A model generated the notes under the pieces. That model worked only from the letters and a program-made list of their open reading frames with translations, made no database searches and was not told the origin of the DNA. A stretch of 64,000 bases of DNA, taken from positions 62,001-126,000 of the forward strand of contig CAVSBW010000011.1 in assembly GCA_963726295.1 (NCBI GenBank). The letters are read 5' to 3'. Position 1 is the stretch's first letter. Every line of letters begins with the position of its first letter. Source of the DNA: DASSQJ01 sp963726295 (GTDB taxonomy: Bacteria; Actinomycetota; Actinomycetes; Actinomycetales; Dermatophilaceae). Of this stretch, positions 27,209 to 36,685 are shown in pieces. The position numbers were made by a program, and so were the translations under genes.

Positions 27209-27922
27209 ATGAGCGCGACCACGACCGACCGCCTCGTCCCCCCTTCCCCGGGCGCGGCGCGAACCGAGGCACGGGCAGACACCGGCCGCCGCACCGCGGC
27301 GGTCGCCGCCGGTGCCGGGCTCCTGGCCATGGCGGCCCTGGCGATGCCCGCCAACGCGGTGCTCCAGCCGCTCATCGGGGCGGTCGGGCCCGCCGAGCTC
27401 GCGGGCCGGGTCGCGGACGGTCCGGTGGCCGCCCGGCTCGCCGTGCTCGCCTTCGTCGGGGTCGTCGTGCTCGACGTCCTCGTCGCCTGGGGCCTGGCCC
27501 GCTTCCTCGCCCGCGACACCCCATCCCTCGCCGCGGTCGCCGGATGGCTGCGTGTGGCCTACGCGGCGATGCTCGGTGCCGCCGTCATGCGGTTGGGCGA
27601 GGGGGTCCGGGCCGGCGACGCGGCGGTGGCCTGGGCTGAGGTCCAGGGCTTCGCCGAGGGGTGGCGGCTGGCGCTCGTCGTCTTCGGGGTCCACCTCGTG
27701 CTCGTCGGGGTGGCCCTGCTGCGCGGCGCCGCCGCCCCCCGTTGGCTGGCGTGGGCCGTGGTCCTCGCCGGACTCGCGTACGCCGTCGACAACGTCGTGC
27801 GCACGCTCCTCGCCGACCCGTCGTCGTCCGGGCTCGCGGCGACCGTCGTCGTGGCCGTCCCGGCGATGGTCGGTGAGCTCGGGCTCGCGGTCTGGCTGGT
27901 CGTGCGTGGGCGCCGGTCGTGA
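27209..27922 (+). CDS. DUF4386-family membrane protein
   Basis: 237 residues with five or six hydrophobic segments (for example AAVAAGAGLLAMAALAMPANAVLQPL, VLAFVGVVVLDVLVAWGLARFL and VVVAVPAMVGELGLAVWLVV), matching the DUF4386 integral membrane family. GGAGAGGA lies eight bases before ATG 27209, right after the operator pair. The protein's function is unknown in the family; TetR control and coupling to a deazaflavin-dependent reductase suggest a response to a lipophilic or redox-active compound. Its TGA overlaps the next GTG. Confidence 0.85.
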   Translation: MSATTTDRLVPPSPGAARTEARADTGRRTAAVAAGAGLLAMAALAMPANAVLQPLIGAVGPAELAGRVADGPVAARLAVLAFVGVVVLDVLVAWGLARFLARDTPSLAAVAGWLRVAYAAMLGAAVMRLGEGVRAGDAAVAWAEVQGFAEGWRLALVVFGVHLVLVGVALLRGAAAPRWLAWAVVLAGLAYAVDNVVRTLLADPSSSGLAATVVVAVPAMVGELGLAVWLVVRGRRS

Positions 27923-28395
27923 GCGCGGTGCTCGCCCTCCCGGCCGCCCTGGTCGTGACCGTCGGTGGTGCGGCCGCCGTGATCGTCCTGGGCCTGCGTC
28001 GCCGTGACCCCCGGGTCGTCGGTGCAGTGACGCGGTGGCAGCGCACCACGGTGAACCCGCGTCAGCTCGCGACCGCGGGCAGCGAGGGAGCGCGGATGTC
28101 GGTCGTGGAGCACCACGGACGCCGCTCCGGGCGCCCGTACTCGACACCGGTCGGCATCCGGCGGTCCGGCGGCGACCTCCTCGTCCTGCTTCCCTACGGT
28201 GCGGAGACGGACTGGGTGCGCAACGTCCGCGCTGCCGGGGCGGCCACCGTCCGCCACGACGGCCGAGCGGTGCCCGTGGCCCGTCCCGAGGTCCTCCCGT
28301 TCGCGGAGACCGCCCACCGGCTCACGGCCGGCGACCGGCGGGTCGCGACGCTGTTCGGCATCCGGGAGGTGCTCGTGCTCCGCGAGGCTCCCTGA
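27919..28395 (+). CDS. Deazaflavin (F420)-dependent nitroreductase-family protein
   Basis: 158 residues from GTG 27919 (GTGA overlap). An N-terminal membrane helix (LALPAALVVTVGGAAAVIVLGL) precedes the split beta-barrel with HHGRRSGRPYSTPVGIRRSGG and LPYGAETDWVRNVRAAG, the hallmark of the Ddn/Rv3547 family. Members use reduced F420 to reduce quinones, nitro compounds or aflatoxin-like lactones at the membrane. It is co-transcribed with the DUF4386 gene under the TetR operators. Its 3' end overlaps the convergent sensor-kinase gene by 74 bases. Confidence 0.86.
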   Translation: MSAVLALPAALVVTVGGAAAVIVLGLRRRDPRVVGAVTRWQRTTVNPRQLATAGSEGARMSVVEHHGRRSGRPYSTPVGIRRSGGDLLVLLPYGAETDWVRNVRAAGAATVRHDGRAVPVARPEVLPFAETAHRLTAGDRRVATLFGIREVLVLREAP

Positions 28396-29761
28396 GCCCG
28401 CTCCGCGGGAGGGTGAGGACGAAAGTGGTGCCGCGGCCTGCCCGGGAGGTCACGGCGACCGACCCACCGTGGGCCCGGGCGATGGCGTCGACGACCGCCA
28501 GCCCCAACCCGGCGCCCCCGCTGGCGCTGGTGCGGCCGGGGTCGACGCGGTAGAAGCGGTCGAACAGGTGCGGCAGGTGCTCCACCGGAATGCCGGGGCC
28601 GGCGTCGGACACCTCGACCCGGACCCGGGCCGGCGGCTCCGCGACGGCCCGCACGGTCACCGGAGTGCCCACCGGGGTGTGTCGCACCGCGTTCGACGCC
28701 AGCCCCACGACCGCCTGGGTGATGCGGTCGCGGTCTCCGGTGACGAGCAGCGACTGAGGAACGTCGACCACCACCTCGCGGTCCGGGGCGACGACCCGCA
28801 GGTCGGAGCCGACGTCCCGCAGCAGAGGCCCCAGGTCCACGGGCTCTCGAGCCACCCCGCGCCCCTCCTCGAGCCCGGCGAGGTCGAGCAGGCCGTCGAC
28901 CAGGCGCCGCATCCGCGCCGCCTCGTCGCCGATCCGGCGCATGGCGTCGTCGACGTCGGCCCGCCCCGCCGCGTCGAGGGCCCCGGGGGGCTGCGAGGCG
29001 TGGAGGGCGGCGTACCCCTGGAGGGTCGTCAGCGGTGTGCGGAGCTCGTGCGACGCGTCGGCGACGAACCGCCGCATCCTGTCGTGGGTGGCACTCGTCG
29101 TGTCGATCATCGCGTTGAGGGCCTCACCGAGCCGGGCCGCCTCGGTGCCCTCCGGTCCGCGGGGCACGCGCCTGGAGGTGTCGCCCGCGGTGATGGCGTC
29201 GGCGGCCTCGGTCATCTGCGCGATCGGCCGCAGACCCAGCCGGTCGACCCACCAGAGCAGGAGCCCCACGATGAGCGCGACGACGAGCCCGACGACGCCG
29301 AGCGTGGCCGCGAGCCTGCGGGTCGCGACGTCGGCGCTGGTGGTCGGCACGGCGAGCACCACCTGTGCGCGGCCGTTCGGCTGGGCGACGGTCACGAGTC
29401 GGACGGTGCGTGCCTCCCCCGAGACGGTTCGCCGGGCTCGCGGGGTGGGCACCGACTCGCCGGGGGCCAGGCGCGGGACGAGCTCGGGGTCCGACGTCGG
29501 GGCGAGAAGGGTGACGAGGCGGCCGTTGACGCCCATCCGCCCGACGTAGACGTCGCTGAGCGCACCGGCCTCGGCGCCGGCGGCCACCCGTTGCCCGGCG
29601 AGGACGAGGAGTCGGGGGTTGCGGGAGAGGGCGGTGAGCTCGGCATCGAGCCGGTCGATCTGGAAGGCGCGCTGGACCGCGACGACAGCGACGCCGGCGA
29701 CCACGAGCACGACGACGAGCGCGCTCGCGGCCACGAGCAGCCGGCGGCGCAGCGTCATCAC
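28322..29761 (-). CDS. Sensor histidine kinase
   Basis: 479 residues. An N-terminal helix (LLVAASALVVVLVVAGVAVV), an extracytoplasmic region of about 130 residues, a second helix (VVGLVVALIVGLLLWWV), a HAMP region, the phospho-acceptor His in DASHELRTPLTTLQGY, and the ATP-binding N, G1 and G2 boxes (DAGPGIP, GAGLGLAVVDAIARAHGG). The C-terminal 25 residues after TTFVLTLPRS are a low-complexity tail that overlaps the reductase gene on the other strand. ATG 29761 overlaps the TGA of the response regulator gene, so regulator and kinase are coupled. Signal unknown. Confidence 0.9.
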   Translation of the reverse strand: MMTLRRRLLVAASALVVVLVVAGVAVVAVQRAFQIDRLDAELTALSRNPRLLVLAGQRVAAGAEAGALSDVYVGRMGVNGRLVTLLAPTSDPELVPRLAPGESVPTPRARRTVSGEARTVRLVTVAQPNGRAQVVLAVPTTSADVATRRLAATLGVVGLVVALIVGLLLWWVDRLGLRPIAQMTEAADAITAGDTSRRVPRGPEGTEAARLGEALNAMIDTTSATHDRMRRFVADASHELRTPLTTLQGYAALHASQPPGALDAAGRADVDDAMRRIGDEAARMRRLVDGLLDLAGLEEGRGVAREPVDLGPLLRDVGSDLRVVAPDREVVVDVPQSLLVTGDRDRITQAVVGLASNAVRHTPVGTPVTVRAVAEPPARVRVEVSDAGPGIPVEHLPHLFDRFYRVDPGRTSASGGAGLGLAVVDAIARAHGGSVAVTSRAGRGTTFVLTLPRSGLREPRGARAPPGCRTASRPAGRRP

Positions 29762-30435
29762 GGCTCCCGGATGCTGTACCCGACCCCACGGACGGTGTGG
29801 ATGAGCTTGGGCTCGCCGGTGTCGACCTTCTTGCGAAGCGTGGAGACGAACGACTCGATGATGGCGCTCTCACCGGCGAAGTCGTACTGCCACACGTGGT
29901 CGAGGATCTGCGCGCGGGTGACGACCCGCCCGGTGTTGACGAGGAGGATGCGGAGCAGGCTGAACTCGGTGGCCGTGAGGTGCACCTCGGTCTCGCCGCA
30001 CCAGACCCGGTGCTGGTCCTCGTCGAGGACGAGATCGTGCACCTGGTGGCGGCCGCTCGGGGCGGTCGTGCCCCGGCGGCGCAGGGCCACGTGCACGCGG
30101 GCGACGAGCTCCTCCAGGGCGAACGGCTTGATGATGTAGTCGTCGCCGCCGCTGGTCAGCCCCCGCACCCGGTCGGCGGTGTCGGTGCGTGCGGTGAGGA
30201 ACAGCACCGGGGCCGTGACGCCCTTGGCCCGCAGCCGGCGCAGCACCTCGAAGCCGTCGAGGTCGGGGAGCATGACGTCGAGGACCACGACGTCGGGGCC
30301 GGTCGGGTTGCAGGCGGCGAGCGCCTCCTCGCCGGAGGCCGCGGTGGTCACCTCGAGGTCGGCCAGCCGGAGGGCGGAGGAGACGAGGTAGGAGATGTTC
30401 TCCTCGTCGTCGACGACGAGCACGGATGCGGGCAC
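29758..30435 (-). CDS. OmpR/PhoB-family response regulator
   Basis: 225 residues. Receiver domain with the acidic pocket VVDDEEN, phospho-acceptor Asp in VVLDVMLPDLDG, the switch Thr in LTART and Lys in YIIKPF, then a winged-helix DNA-binding domain (LTATEFSLLRILLVNTGRVVTR, LRKKVD, RGVGYSIREP). Partner of the kinase gene that follows with an ATGA overlap. The upstream 320-base gap contains tandem repeats. Targets cannot be deduced. Confidence 0.91.
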   Translation of the reverse strand: MPASVLVVDDEENISYLVSSALRLADLEVTTAASGEEALAACNPTGPDVVVLDVMLPDLDGFEVLRRLRAKGVTAPVLFLTARTDTADRVRGLTSGGDDYIIKPFALEELVARVHVALRRRGTTAPSGRHQVHDLVLDEDQHRVWCGETEVHLTATEFSLLRILLVNTGRVVTRAQILDHVWQYDFAGESAIIESFVSTLRKKVDTGEPKLIHTVRGVGYSIREP

Positions 30436-30582
30436 GTGACCACGGTGGCAGAGGGCGGACGCGGCTCGCTGGAGGTTTCCTCGAGGGTTCCTGTGGATGC
30501 CGGGTCCGCCGTGCGTGGGCGCAGGACGCCGTTCGCGCCCGGGGCACCTGCCGCGAGGCTGTCATCGGCTGTCGCACCTGAC

Positions 30583-30669
30583 CGAACCTGTCGCACCCAC
30601 CCGCACCTATCCGAACCTGTCGCACCCACCCGCACCTATCCGAACCTGTCGCACCCACCCGCATCTCCC
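30583..30669. repeat. 29-bp tandem repeat, nearly three copies
   Basis: The unit begins CGAACCTGTCGCACCCACCC and is 29 bases long. Copies start at 30583, 30612 and 30641; the first two are identical and the third diverges in its last bases. A related shorter piece (GTCGCACCTGACCGAACC) lies just before. It sits in the 321-base gap (30436-30756) between the divergent response regulator and HNH genes. There are no spacers, so it is not CRISPR. It could bind a regulator or be a simple slippage repeat. Confidence 0.85.
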
Positions 30670-30756
30670 TGCACCGGCCGCTGGCGGCCCGGCACGTGTC
30701 CCGCCCCTGTGGATGAACGCGAGTCGGTGTCGGTGCGGCTCAATAGAATTGGTGGC

Positions 30757-32094
30757 ATGCACGGGGATGGTGTTGATCTGTCGTTGGCCGAGCGGCGTGA
30801 GCTGCTCGCCGGGGCGCGGCGTGCCCTCAGCGGGCTGGACGGGCAGTTCTGGGAGGCCGGGGGCGACGAGCTCGCCGACCTGCTCGCTGAGGTCGATGCC
30901 GTGGTGTCCGCGGCTGAGGCGTCACGCGTCCTGGTGGTCGCCGAGGCGCTCACGCGCGCTGAACCGCAGTCGGGTGAGCGATCCCTCTCGCCGGTCGCAT
31001 GGGTCCGCGAGAACGCGCCGTCCCTGCGCGGCGGGGGCGCCCCGCAGGTGGTCCGGCTGGCCGAGACGTTCCGCACTCCGGGTCAGGCGCCGGTGAAGGC
31101 CGCGGTGGTCTCCGGTCGGCTGCCGGTACGGGCGGCCGGTGTGGTGGTCTCGGAGGCCGAGCGGCTGCGGCCCCTTCTCTCGCCCGGTGCCGAGGACGCC
31201 GTGATGGAGGGCCTGATGACCATGGCCGCGGAGCACGGACCGTCGGGCTGCCGGCTGCTGCGTCCTGCGCTGCTGGCGAGGTACGGGCTCGATGACGTGC
31301 TGGACCGCGACGCCGAGGCGGCGAGGCGGTACGTCGCCCTGTCGCAGCCCCGGGTCGGAGAGCTCGGGGTCGCGGAGTACCGGCTGTCGCTCGACCCCGA
31401 GGGTCGCGCCGTGCTGGAGGCGGCGCTGGGTCCGTTGTCGGCGCCGGTCCCGGTCGACGGAGGGCGCGACCTGCGGCCGGCCGACCAGCGCCGCGGCGAG
31501 GCACTGGTGACCCTGGTGCGCCGCGGGGTCGCGGCTCCCGGGTCGGTGCCCACGTCCCCGAAGGCACAGCTGTTCGTCACCGTCGACCTCGACACCCTGC
31601 GCGACCGGGTGGCGCGTGCGGGCTCGCCGGCGACGTGCGCGGCCGGCGGAACCGGTCGGGTCGCGGCCGGCGAGGTCGTGGGGGCCCCGCAGGCCGGGCT
31701 TCTCCTGGCTCCGTCCGACGTACGGCGCCTGGCCTGCGACGCGGCCGTCATCCCCACGGTGCTGGGGTCGGACGGCCAGGTGGTCGAGCTGGGCTGCTCG
31801 GTGCGGCTGTTCACGTCGGCGCAGGTCAGAAGGCTGTGGCTGCGCGACCGCGGTTGTTCGTTCCCGGGGTGCTCGATGCCCGCGCACTGGACGGACGCCC
31901 ACCATCTGGTGCACTGGGCCGACGGCGGCGCCACCGACCTGGGGAACGCGGCCCTGCTGTGCCCGCGGCACCACACCGTGGTCCACCAGCGTCGTCTGGT
32001 CGGGAGGCTCGAGCCGGGTGGGGTCGAGTGGGACCTCGACCACGGCTCCTACGACCTGGCCCTCGCGGGGCTCGCCGCCCGAGAACCGGCGTGA
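30757..32094 (+). CDS. DUF222/HNH endonuclease (13E12-repeat family)
   Basis: 445 residues from ATG 30757. The long N-terminal DUF222 region (LSLAERRELLAGARRAL onward, including LSPVAWVRENAP) is followed by a C-terminal HNH domain with LRDRGCSFPGCSMPAHWTDAHHL and LLCPRHHTVVHQ, where Cys residues and His make the zinc-stabilised ββα-metal fold. These proteins occur in many copies in Actinobacteria and resemble the mycobacterial 13E12 family; their biological role is unsettled and some may be mobile. TAGAAT twelve bases before the start could be the -10 of its promoter. No flanking repeats typical of an intron were seen. Confidence 0.9.
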   Translation: MHGDGVDLSLAERRELLAGARRALSGLDGQFWEAGGDELADLLAEVDAVVSAAEASRVLVVAEALTRAEPQSGERSLSPVAWVRENAPSLRGGGAPQVVRLAETFRTPGQAPVKAAVVSGRLPVRAAGVVVSEAERLRPLLSPGAEDAVMEGLMTMAAEHGPSGCRLLRPALLARYGLDDVLDRDAEAARRYVALSQPRVGELGVAEYRLSLDPEGRAVLEAALGPLSAPVPVDGGRDLRPADQRRGEALVTLVRRGVAAPGSVPTSPKAQLFVTVDLDTLRDRVARAGSPATCAAGGTGRVAAGEVVGAPQAGLLLAPSDVRRLACDAAVIPTVLGSDGQVVELGCSVRLFTSAQVRRLWLRDRGCSFPGCSMPAHWTDAHHLVHWADGGATDLGNAALLCPRHHTVVHQRRLVGRLEPGGVEWDLDHGSYDLALAGLAAREPA

Positions 32095-32242
32095 ACCTGC
32101 CCCCGACCCCGCCGACCCCCAGCGGGGTCTGAGGTGTGCCCGGCGGCAAGGTCCGGATCCGACGCTCGTTCCGTGGGGTGGTGCCGGGTTCGGAGTCGGC
32201 GTGCGCCAACTCGACTTCGGGCTCATCCGGCGTGCTCGTCAC

Positions 32243-32271
32243 TACCGGCCCCACACCGCCGCGGGCCGGTA
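32243..32271. terminator. Hairpin downstream of the HNH gene
   Basis: TACCGGCCC (32243-32251) pairs with GGGCCGGTA (32263-32271), a 9-bp perfect stem with an 11-base loop, about 150 bases after the HNH stop. It is the only strong structure in the 304-base gap 32095-32398, in which I see no gene. It is a candidate terminator without a T-run. Confidence 0.4.
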
Positions 32272-32398
32272 GGTGATGTGTCTCCCGCGGCGTCACATGG
32301 CCGACAGGCGGCGCAATCCCGCGCCTTCGCCCTGGGCCCGCGACGGAACCCGCCCGTCGGCACCCATCCACCGGATCGCGTCAGGCTAGCCTCGGGTC

Positions 32399-32938
32399 AT
32401 GGGAGCTCCTGAGCCCGGCACGGATGGCTCGTCGATCATCGATGCCTTCTGGCAGGTGGCCAGGATGCGAGCCAAGCTCAACCCGACCGGCTACTACATG
32501 GGGGAGCGGTCGCTGGGGTCCCTTCCGCCTCCGGCGTGGGCCTTCGGAGCCACACCGGACCAGGCCGATGCACTGCTCGGGCTGGTCCTGTCGGGCACCA
32601 AGACCGCGACCGCCGGCGCGCTGTGGGACTACGAGGCAGCGGGAGAGGAGCTGCCGACGCCCGGGATGCTGGGCATCGTCACCGACGGTCGGGGTGTCCC
32701 GCACGCCCTGGTCATGACGACGGAGGTAGAGGTCGTCCCGTTCGACGAGGTCAGCGCCGAGCACGCCCATCTCGAGGGTGAGGGCGACCGGTCGCTGGCC
32801 ACCTGGCGCGAGGAGCACGAGCGGCTGTTCACCGAGCACGCGGTGCACGGTCGCGGTTTCAGCCCGGACATGCCGGTTGTCCTGCAGCGCTTCGCGGTCC
32901 TCTACAGCCACTCCTCCCCCGGCCCGGTCACCGGCTGA
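32399..32938 (+). CDS. ASCH-domain protein
   Basis: 179 residues from ATG 32399. The ASCH pattern is visible in LVLSGTKTATAGALWDYEAAGE, GMLGIVTDGRGVPHALVMTTEVEVVPF, and the closing WREEHERLFTE with FSPDMPVVLQRF. ASCH proteins have a PUA-like barrel and are thought to bind RNA or modified nucleotides; some are nucleoside hydrolases. An N-terminal segment of about 45 residues precedes the domain. It is flanked by intergenic regions of 304 and about 200 bases and looks monocistronic. Confidence 0.85.
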   Translation: MGAPEPGTDGSSIIDAFWQVARMRAKLNPTGYYMGERSLGSLPPPAWAFGATPDQADALLGLVLSGTKTATAGALWDYEAAGEELPTPGMLGIVTDGRGVPHALVMTTEVEVVPFDEVSAEHAHLEGEGDRSLATWREEHERLFTEHAVHGRGFSPDMPVVLQRFAVLYSHSSPGPVTG

Positions 32939-33138
32939 CGGCCCGCCCAGCGGGCGAACGAGGCTGGGGAGCGGCTTGGGCTCGCGCTTCAAGAGCGCCA
33001 CGCCGGTCGTCGCAGGACGCCCAGGCGGGGCCATGACCGGCGCGACCCGGGCCGGGGTCGGACGCGCCCCGGCCGGTCGCCGCACGATTCAGTTCACCCT
33101 GTCATGTCGCTGATCACATGCTGTGCGCTTTGAGGTCC

Positions 33139-33489
33139 ATGCCGGATTATCATTCAAACGTGGCTGAAGTAAGAGCCCTCGAGCTGATCACCGCTCGCCA
33201 GGCCGCGCAGACGGAAAAGTCACTGGCCCTCCTGTCCGCCGTCGCCGACCCGGTGCGGTGGACCGTGCTGCGCCACCTGCAGCAGAACGGCACGAGCTGT
33301 GTCTGCGACCTGCAGGACCGGGTGCCGGTCGCCGCCAACCTGCTGAGCTACCACCTGAAGGTGCTGCGCGAGGCCGGCCTGGTCACCAGCTCCCGACGAG
33401 GACGGTGGATCGACTACACCGTGGCCAACGACGCGGCCGAACGCCTGGCCGACGCCCTCCCGCTGAAGGCGACGAACCTGCGGCCATGA
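33139..33489 (+). CDS. arsR: ArsR-family metalloregulator
   Basis: About 116 residues from ATG 33139 (GAGG six bases upstream); GTG 33160 lies seven bases after TATCAT and could be a leaderless start, while ATG 33118 is also in frame. The winged helix is AVADPVRWTVLRHLQQNGTS, then the metal-sensing motif CVCDL (Cys pair as in As(III)/Cd sensors), and the recognition helix VAANLLSYHLKVLREAGLV. The stop overlaps the ATG of the permease gene. It should repress its own operon until arsenite or an organoarsenical binds. Confidence 0.88.
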   Translation: MPDYHSNVAEVRALELITARQAAQTEKSLALLSAVADPVRWTVLRHLQQNGTSCVCDLQDRVPVAANLLSYHLKVLREAGLVTSSRRGRWIDYTVANDAAERLADALPLKATNLRP

Positions 33490-34535
33490 CCATCACCACG
33501 CACCTGCCCAGCACGCGAGCGGGTCGCGGGGGGACCCTGGCTGGCATCGCCGGGTTGTGGGCGCTGGCGTACTGGCTGAACGAGTGGGTCTGGGACACGC
33601 TGTTCTACGAGCTGCTCGGGATGGACCCCGACGCGCGGCTCACGGAGACCCTGCACTTCTTCGCCTACGACACGGTCAAGATCGCGCTGCTGCTGTCGGG
33701 CATCATCTTCGCGATCACCATCGTGCGCTCCTACATGAGCGTCGAACGAACCCGTGCGCTGCTCGGCGGGCGCCGTGAGGGCGTCGGCAATGTCATGGCC
33801 GCCGGGCTGGGCGTGGTCACACCGTTCTGCTCGTGCAGCGCGGTGCCCGCGTTCATCGGGTTCGTCGCCGCCGGGGTGCCGTTGGGAGTCACGCTGAGCT
33901 TCCTGATCGCCAGCCCCCTCGTCAACGAGATCGCCATCGGCCTGCTGCTCACGCTCTTCGGGTGGCAGGTCACCCTGGCCTACATCGTGGCCGGGCTCTC
34001 GATCGCCATCGTCGCGGGCTGGGTTCTCGGCCGGCTGCGGCTCGAGCGCTACGTCGAGCCGTTCGTCTTCGAGATCAGGCTCGGCGGTCAGGTCGTCGAC
34101 TCCACGAGCGGGCTGACCTTCACGCAGCGGGTCCGGATGGCCGCCGAAGAGGTCGGGACCATCCTGCGGAGGATCTGGCCGTACCTGTTGCTGGGCATCG
34201 GGGTGGGTGCGGTGATCCACGGGTGGGCGCCCGAGGACTTCTTCACCGCGTATGCCGGGCCGGACAACGCCTTCGGAGTGCTGGTCGCCGTCGGACTCGG
34301 GATCCCCCTGTACTCCAACGCCGCCGGAATCCTGCCGCTGGTCGAGGCCTTGCACGACAAGGGTCTGCCGATGGGCACGCTGCTCGCGTTCATGATGGCC
34401 GTCGTCGCCCTCTCGCTCCCCGAGATGATCCTGCTGCGCCGCGTCCTCAAGCCCCAGCTGCTCGCGATCTACATCGCCGTCGTCGGCGCCTCGATCGTCG
34501 CAGTGGGGTACCTGTTCAACGTCCTGCTCGCCTGA
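33486..34535 (+). CDS. arsP: ArsP-type organoarsenical permease
   Basis: 349 residues with about eight membrane helices. The family motif TPFCSCSAVPAFIGF (paired Cys within helix 3) and the second-half repeat LGIPLYSNAAGILPLVEAL identify the DUF318/ArsP permease family, which exports trivalent organoarsenicals such as methylarsenite and roxarsone. ATG 33486 overlaps the arsR stop (ATGA). A thioredoxin-like gene follows after 22 bases, an arrangement found repeatedly with ArsP. Confidence 0.88.
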   Translation: MTITTHLPSTRAGRGGTLAGIAGLWALAYWLNEWVWDTLFYELLGMDPDARLTETLHFFAYDTVKIALLLSGIIFAITIVRSYMSVERTRALLGGRREGVGNVMAAGLGVVTPFCSCSAVPAFIGFVAAGVPLGVTLSFLIASPLVNEIAIGLLLTLFGWQVTLAYIVAGLSIAIVAGWVLGRLRLERYVEPFVFEIRLGGQVVDSTSGLTFTQRVRMAAEEVGTILRRIWPYLLLGIGVGAVIHGWAPEDFFTAYAGPDNAFGVLVAVGLGIPLYSNAAGILPLVEALHDKGLPMGTLLAFMMAVVALSLPEMILLRRVLKPQLLAIYIAVVGASIVAVGYLFNVLLA

Positions 34536-34557
34536 GCGCCATCGAAAGGAGCCCCTC

Positions 34558-34803
34558 ATGATCGTCAAGATCCTCGGACCGGGCTGTGCCAACTGCAAGA
34601 ACCTGGAGCGCGCGACGAGGGAGGCCCTCGAGCAGCTCGGACTGGACGCCCGCGTGGAGAAGGTCGAGGACTACCCGTCCATCCTGGGCTACGGGGTCAT
34701 GTCCACCCCGGGGCTCGTCGTGGACGAGAAGGTCCTCGTCTCCGGCCGCGTCCCCAAGCCCGCGGAGATCACCCAGCTGCTGAGGGCGGCCGTCGCGCGC
34801 TGA
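34558..34803 (+). CDS. Small thioredoxin-family protein (redox-active disulfide type)
   Basis: 81 residues with a good ribosome-binding site (AAAGGAG) before ATG 34558. The active site is GPGCANCKNLE near residues 7-17 and the cis-Pro loop STPGLVVD near 49. The compact length without the extra thioredoxin helices matches the MTH895/redox-active disulfide 2 type usually found beside arsP permeases. It probably reduces the Cys of the permease or As(V)/thiol adducts in the cytoplasm. Last gene of the arsR-arsP cassette. Confidence 0.85.
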   Translation: MIVKILGPGCANCKNLERATREALEQLGLDARVEKVEDYPSILGYGVMSTPGLVVDEKVLVSGRVPKPAEITQLLRAAVAR

Positions 34804-35451
34804 GCGGGACGACGCGTGCCGGGTTCACGGTTCCTGCGTGGGGACACCCTCCAGCGCGGGGGCGAACGAGGCCCGCCCCGTATCCAGCAAGTCGCGAGGT
34901 TCGGCCGTGCTCGTCGCAAGGGTGTCACTCCATCGTGAAGGTCGTCAGCAGTGCCGCCCGATGCAAGGAGCACCCGATGCCCGCCCTCCGCACCTCCCTC
35001 GTCGCCCTGGTCGTCGGCGGCGGCGCGCTCACGGCCGGCGTCCTGGCCTCGACTGCGACCGCCGCACCGGCGCCCGTTTCCGCCCTCACCGCCGCCACCG
35101 ACGGCTCCGACGACACCACCGACCGTCCCGGCCGCGGCGGCATCCGGGCCTGGTGGGAGGACCTCACCGACGCGCAGCGTGCGTGCATGGAGGACGCCGA
35201 CCTGCGTCGCCCGGTGGGTCCGCTCGACGACGCCGAGCGCGCCACCCTGCGCGAACAGGTCACCGCGGCCGCCGACGCCTGCGGTGTCGAGCTGCCGTTC
35301 GCGAGGGCGCGGGCCCTGCGGGACAGCCTCACCGACGAGCAGCGGCAGTGCCTGGACGACGCCGGCCTCACCCGGCCCGTCGGGCCGATGACGAAGGAGC
35401 AGCGGCGACGGCTCCGCTCGGAGGTCCGCTCCGCGGCGGAGTCGTGCGGCG

Positions 35452-36681
<1,230 letters not shown>

Positions 36682-36685
36682 GGGC

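Noticed and set aside
30583..30669. Possible CRISPR array
   Set aside because: The 29-bp units abut with no spacers, there are under three copies, and no cas gene is near.
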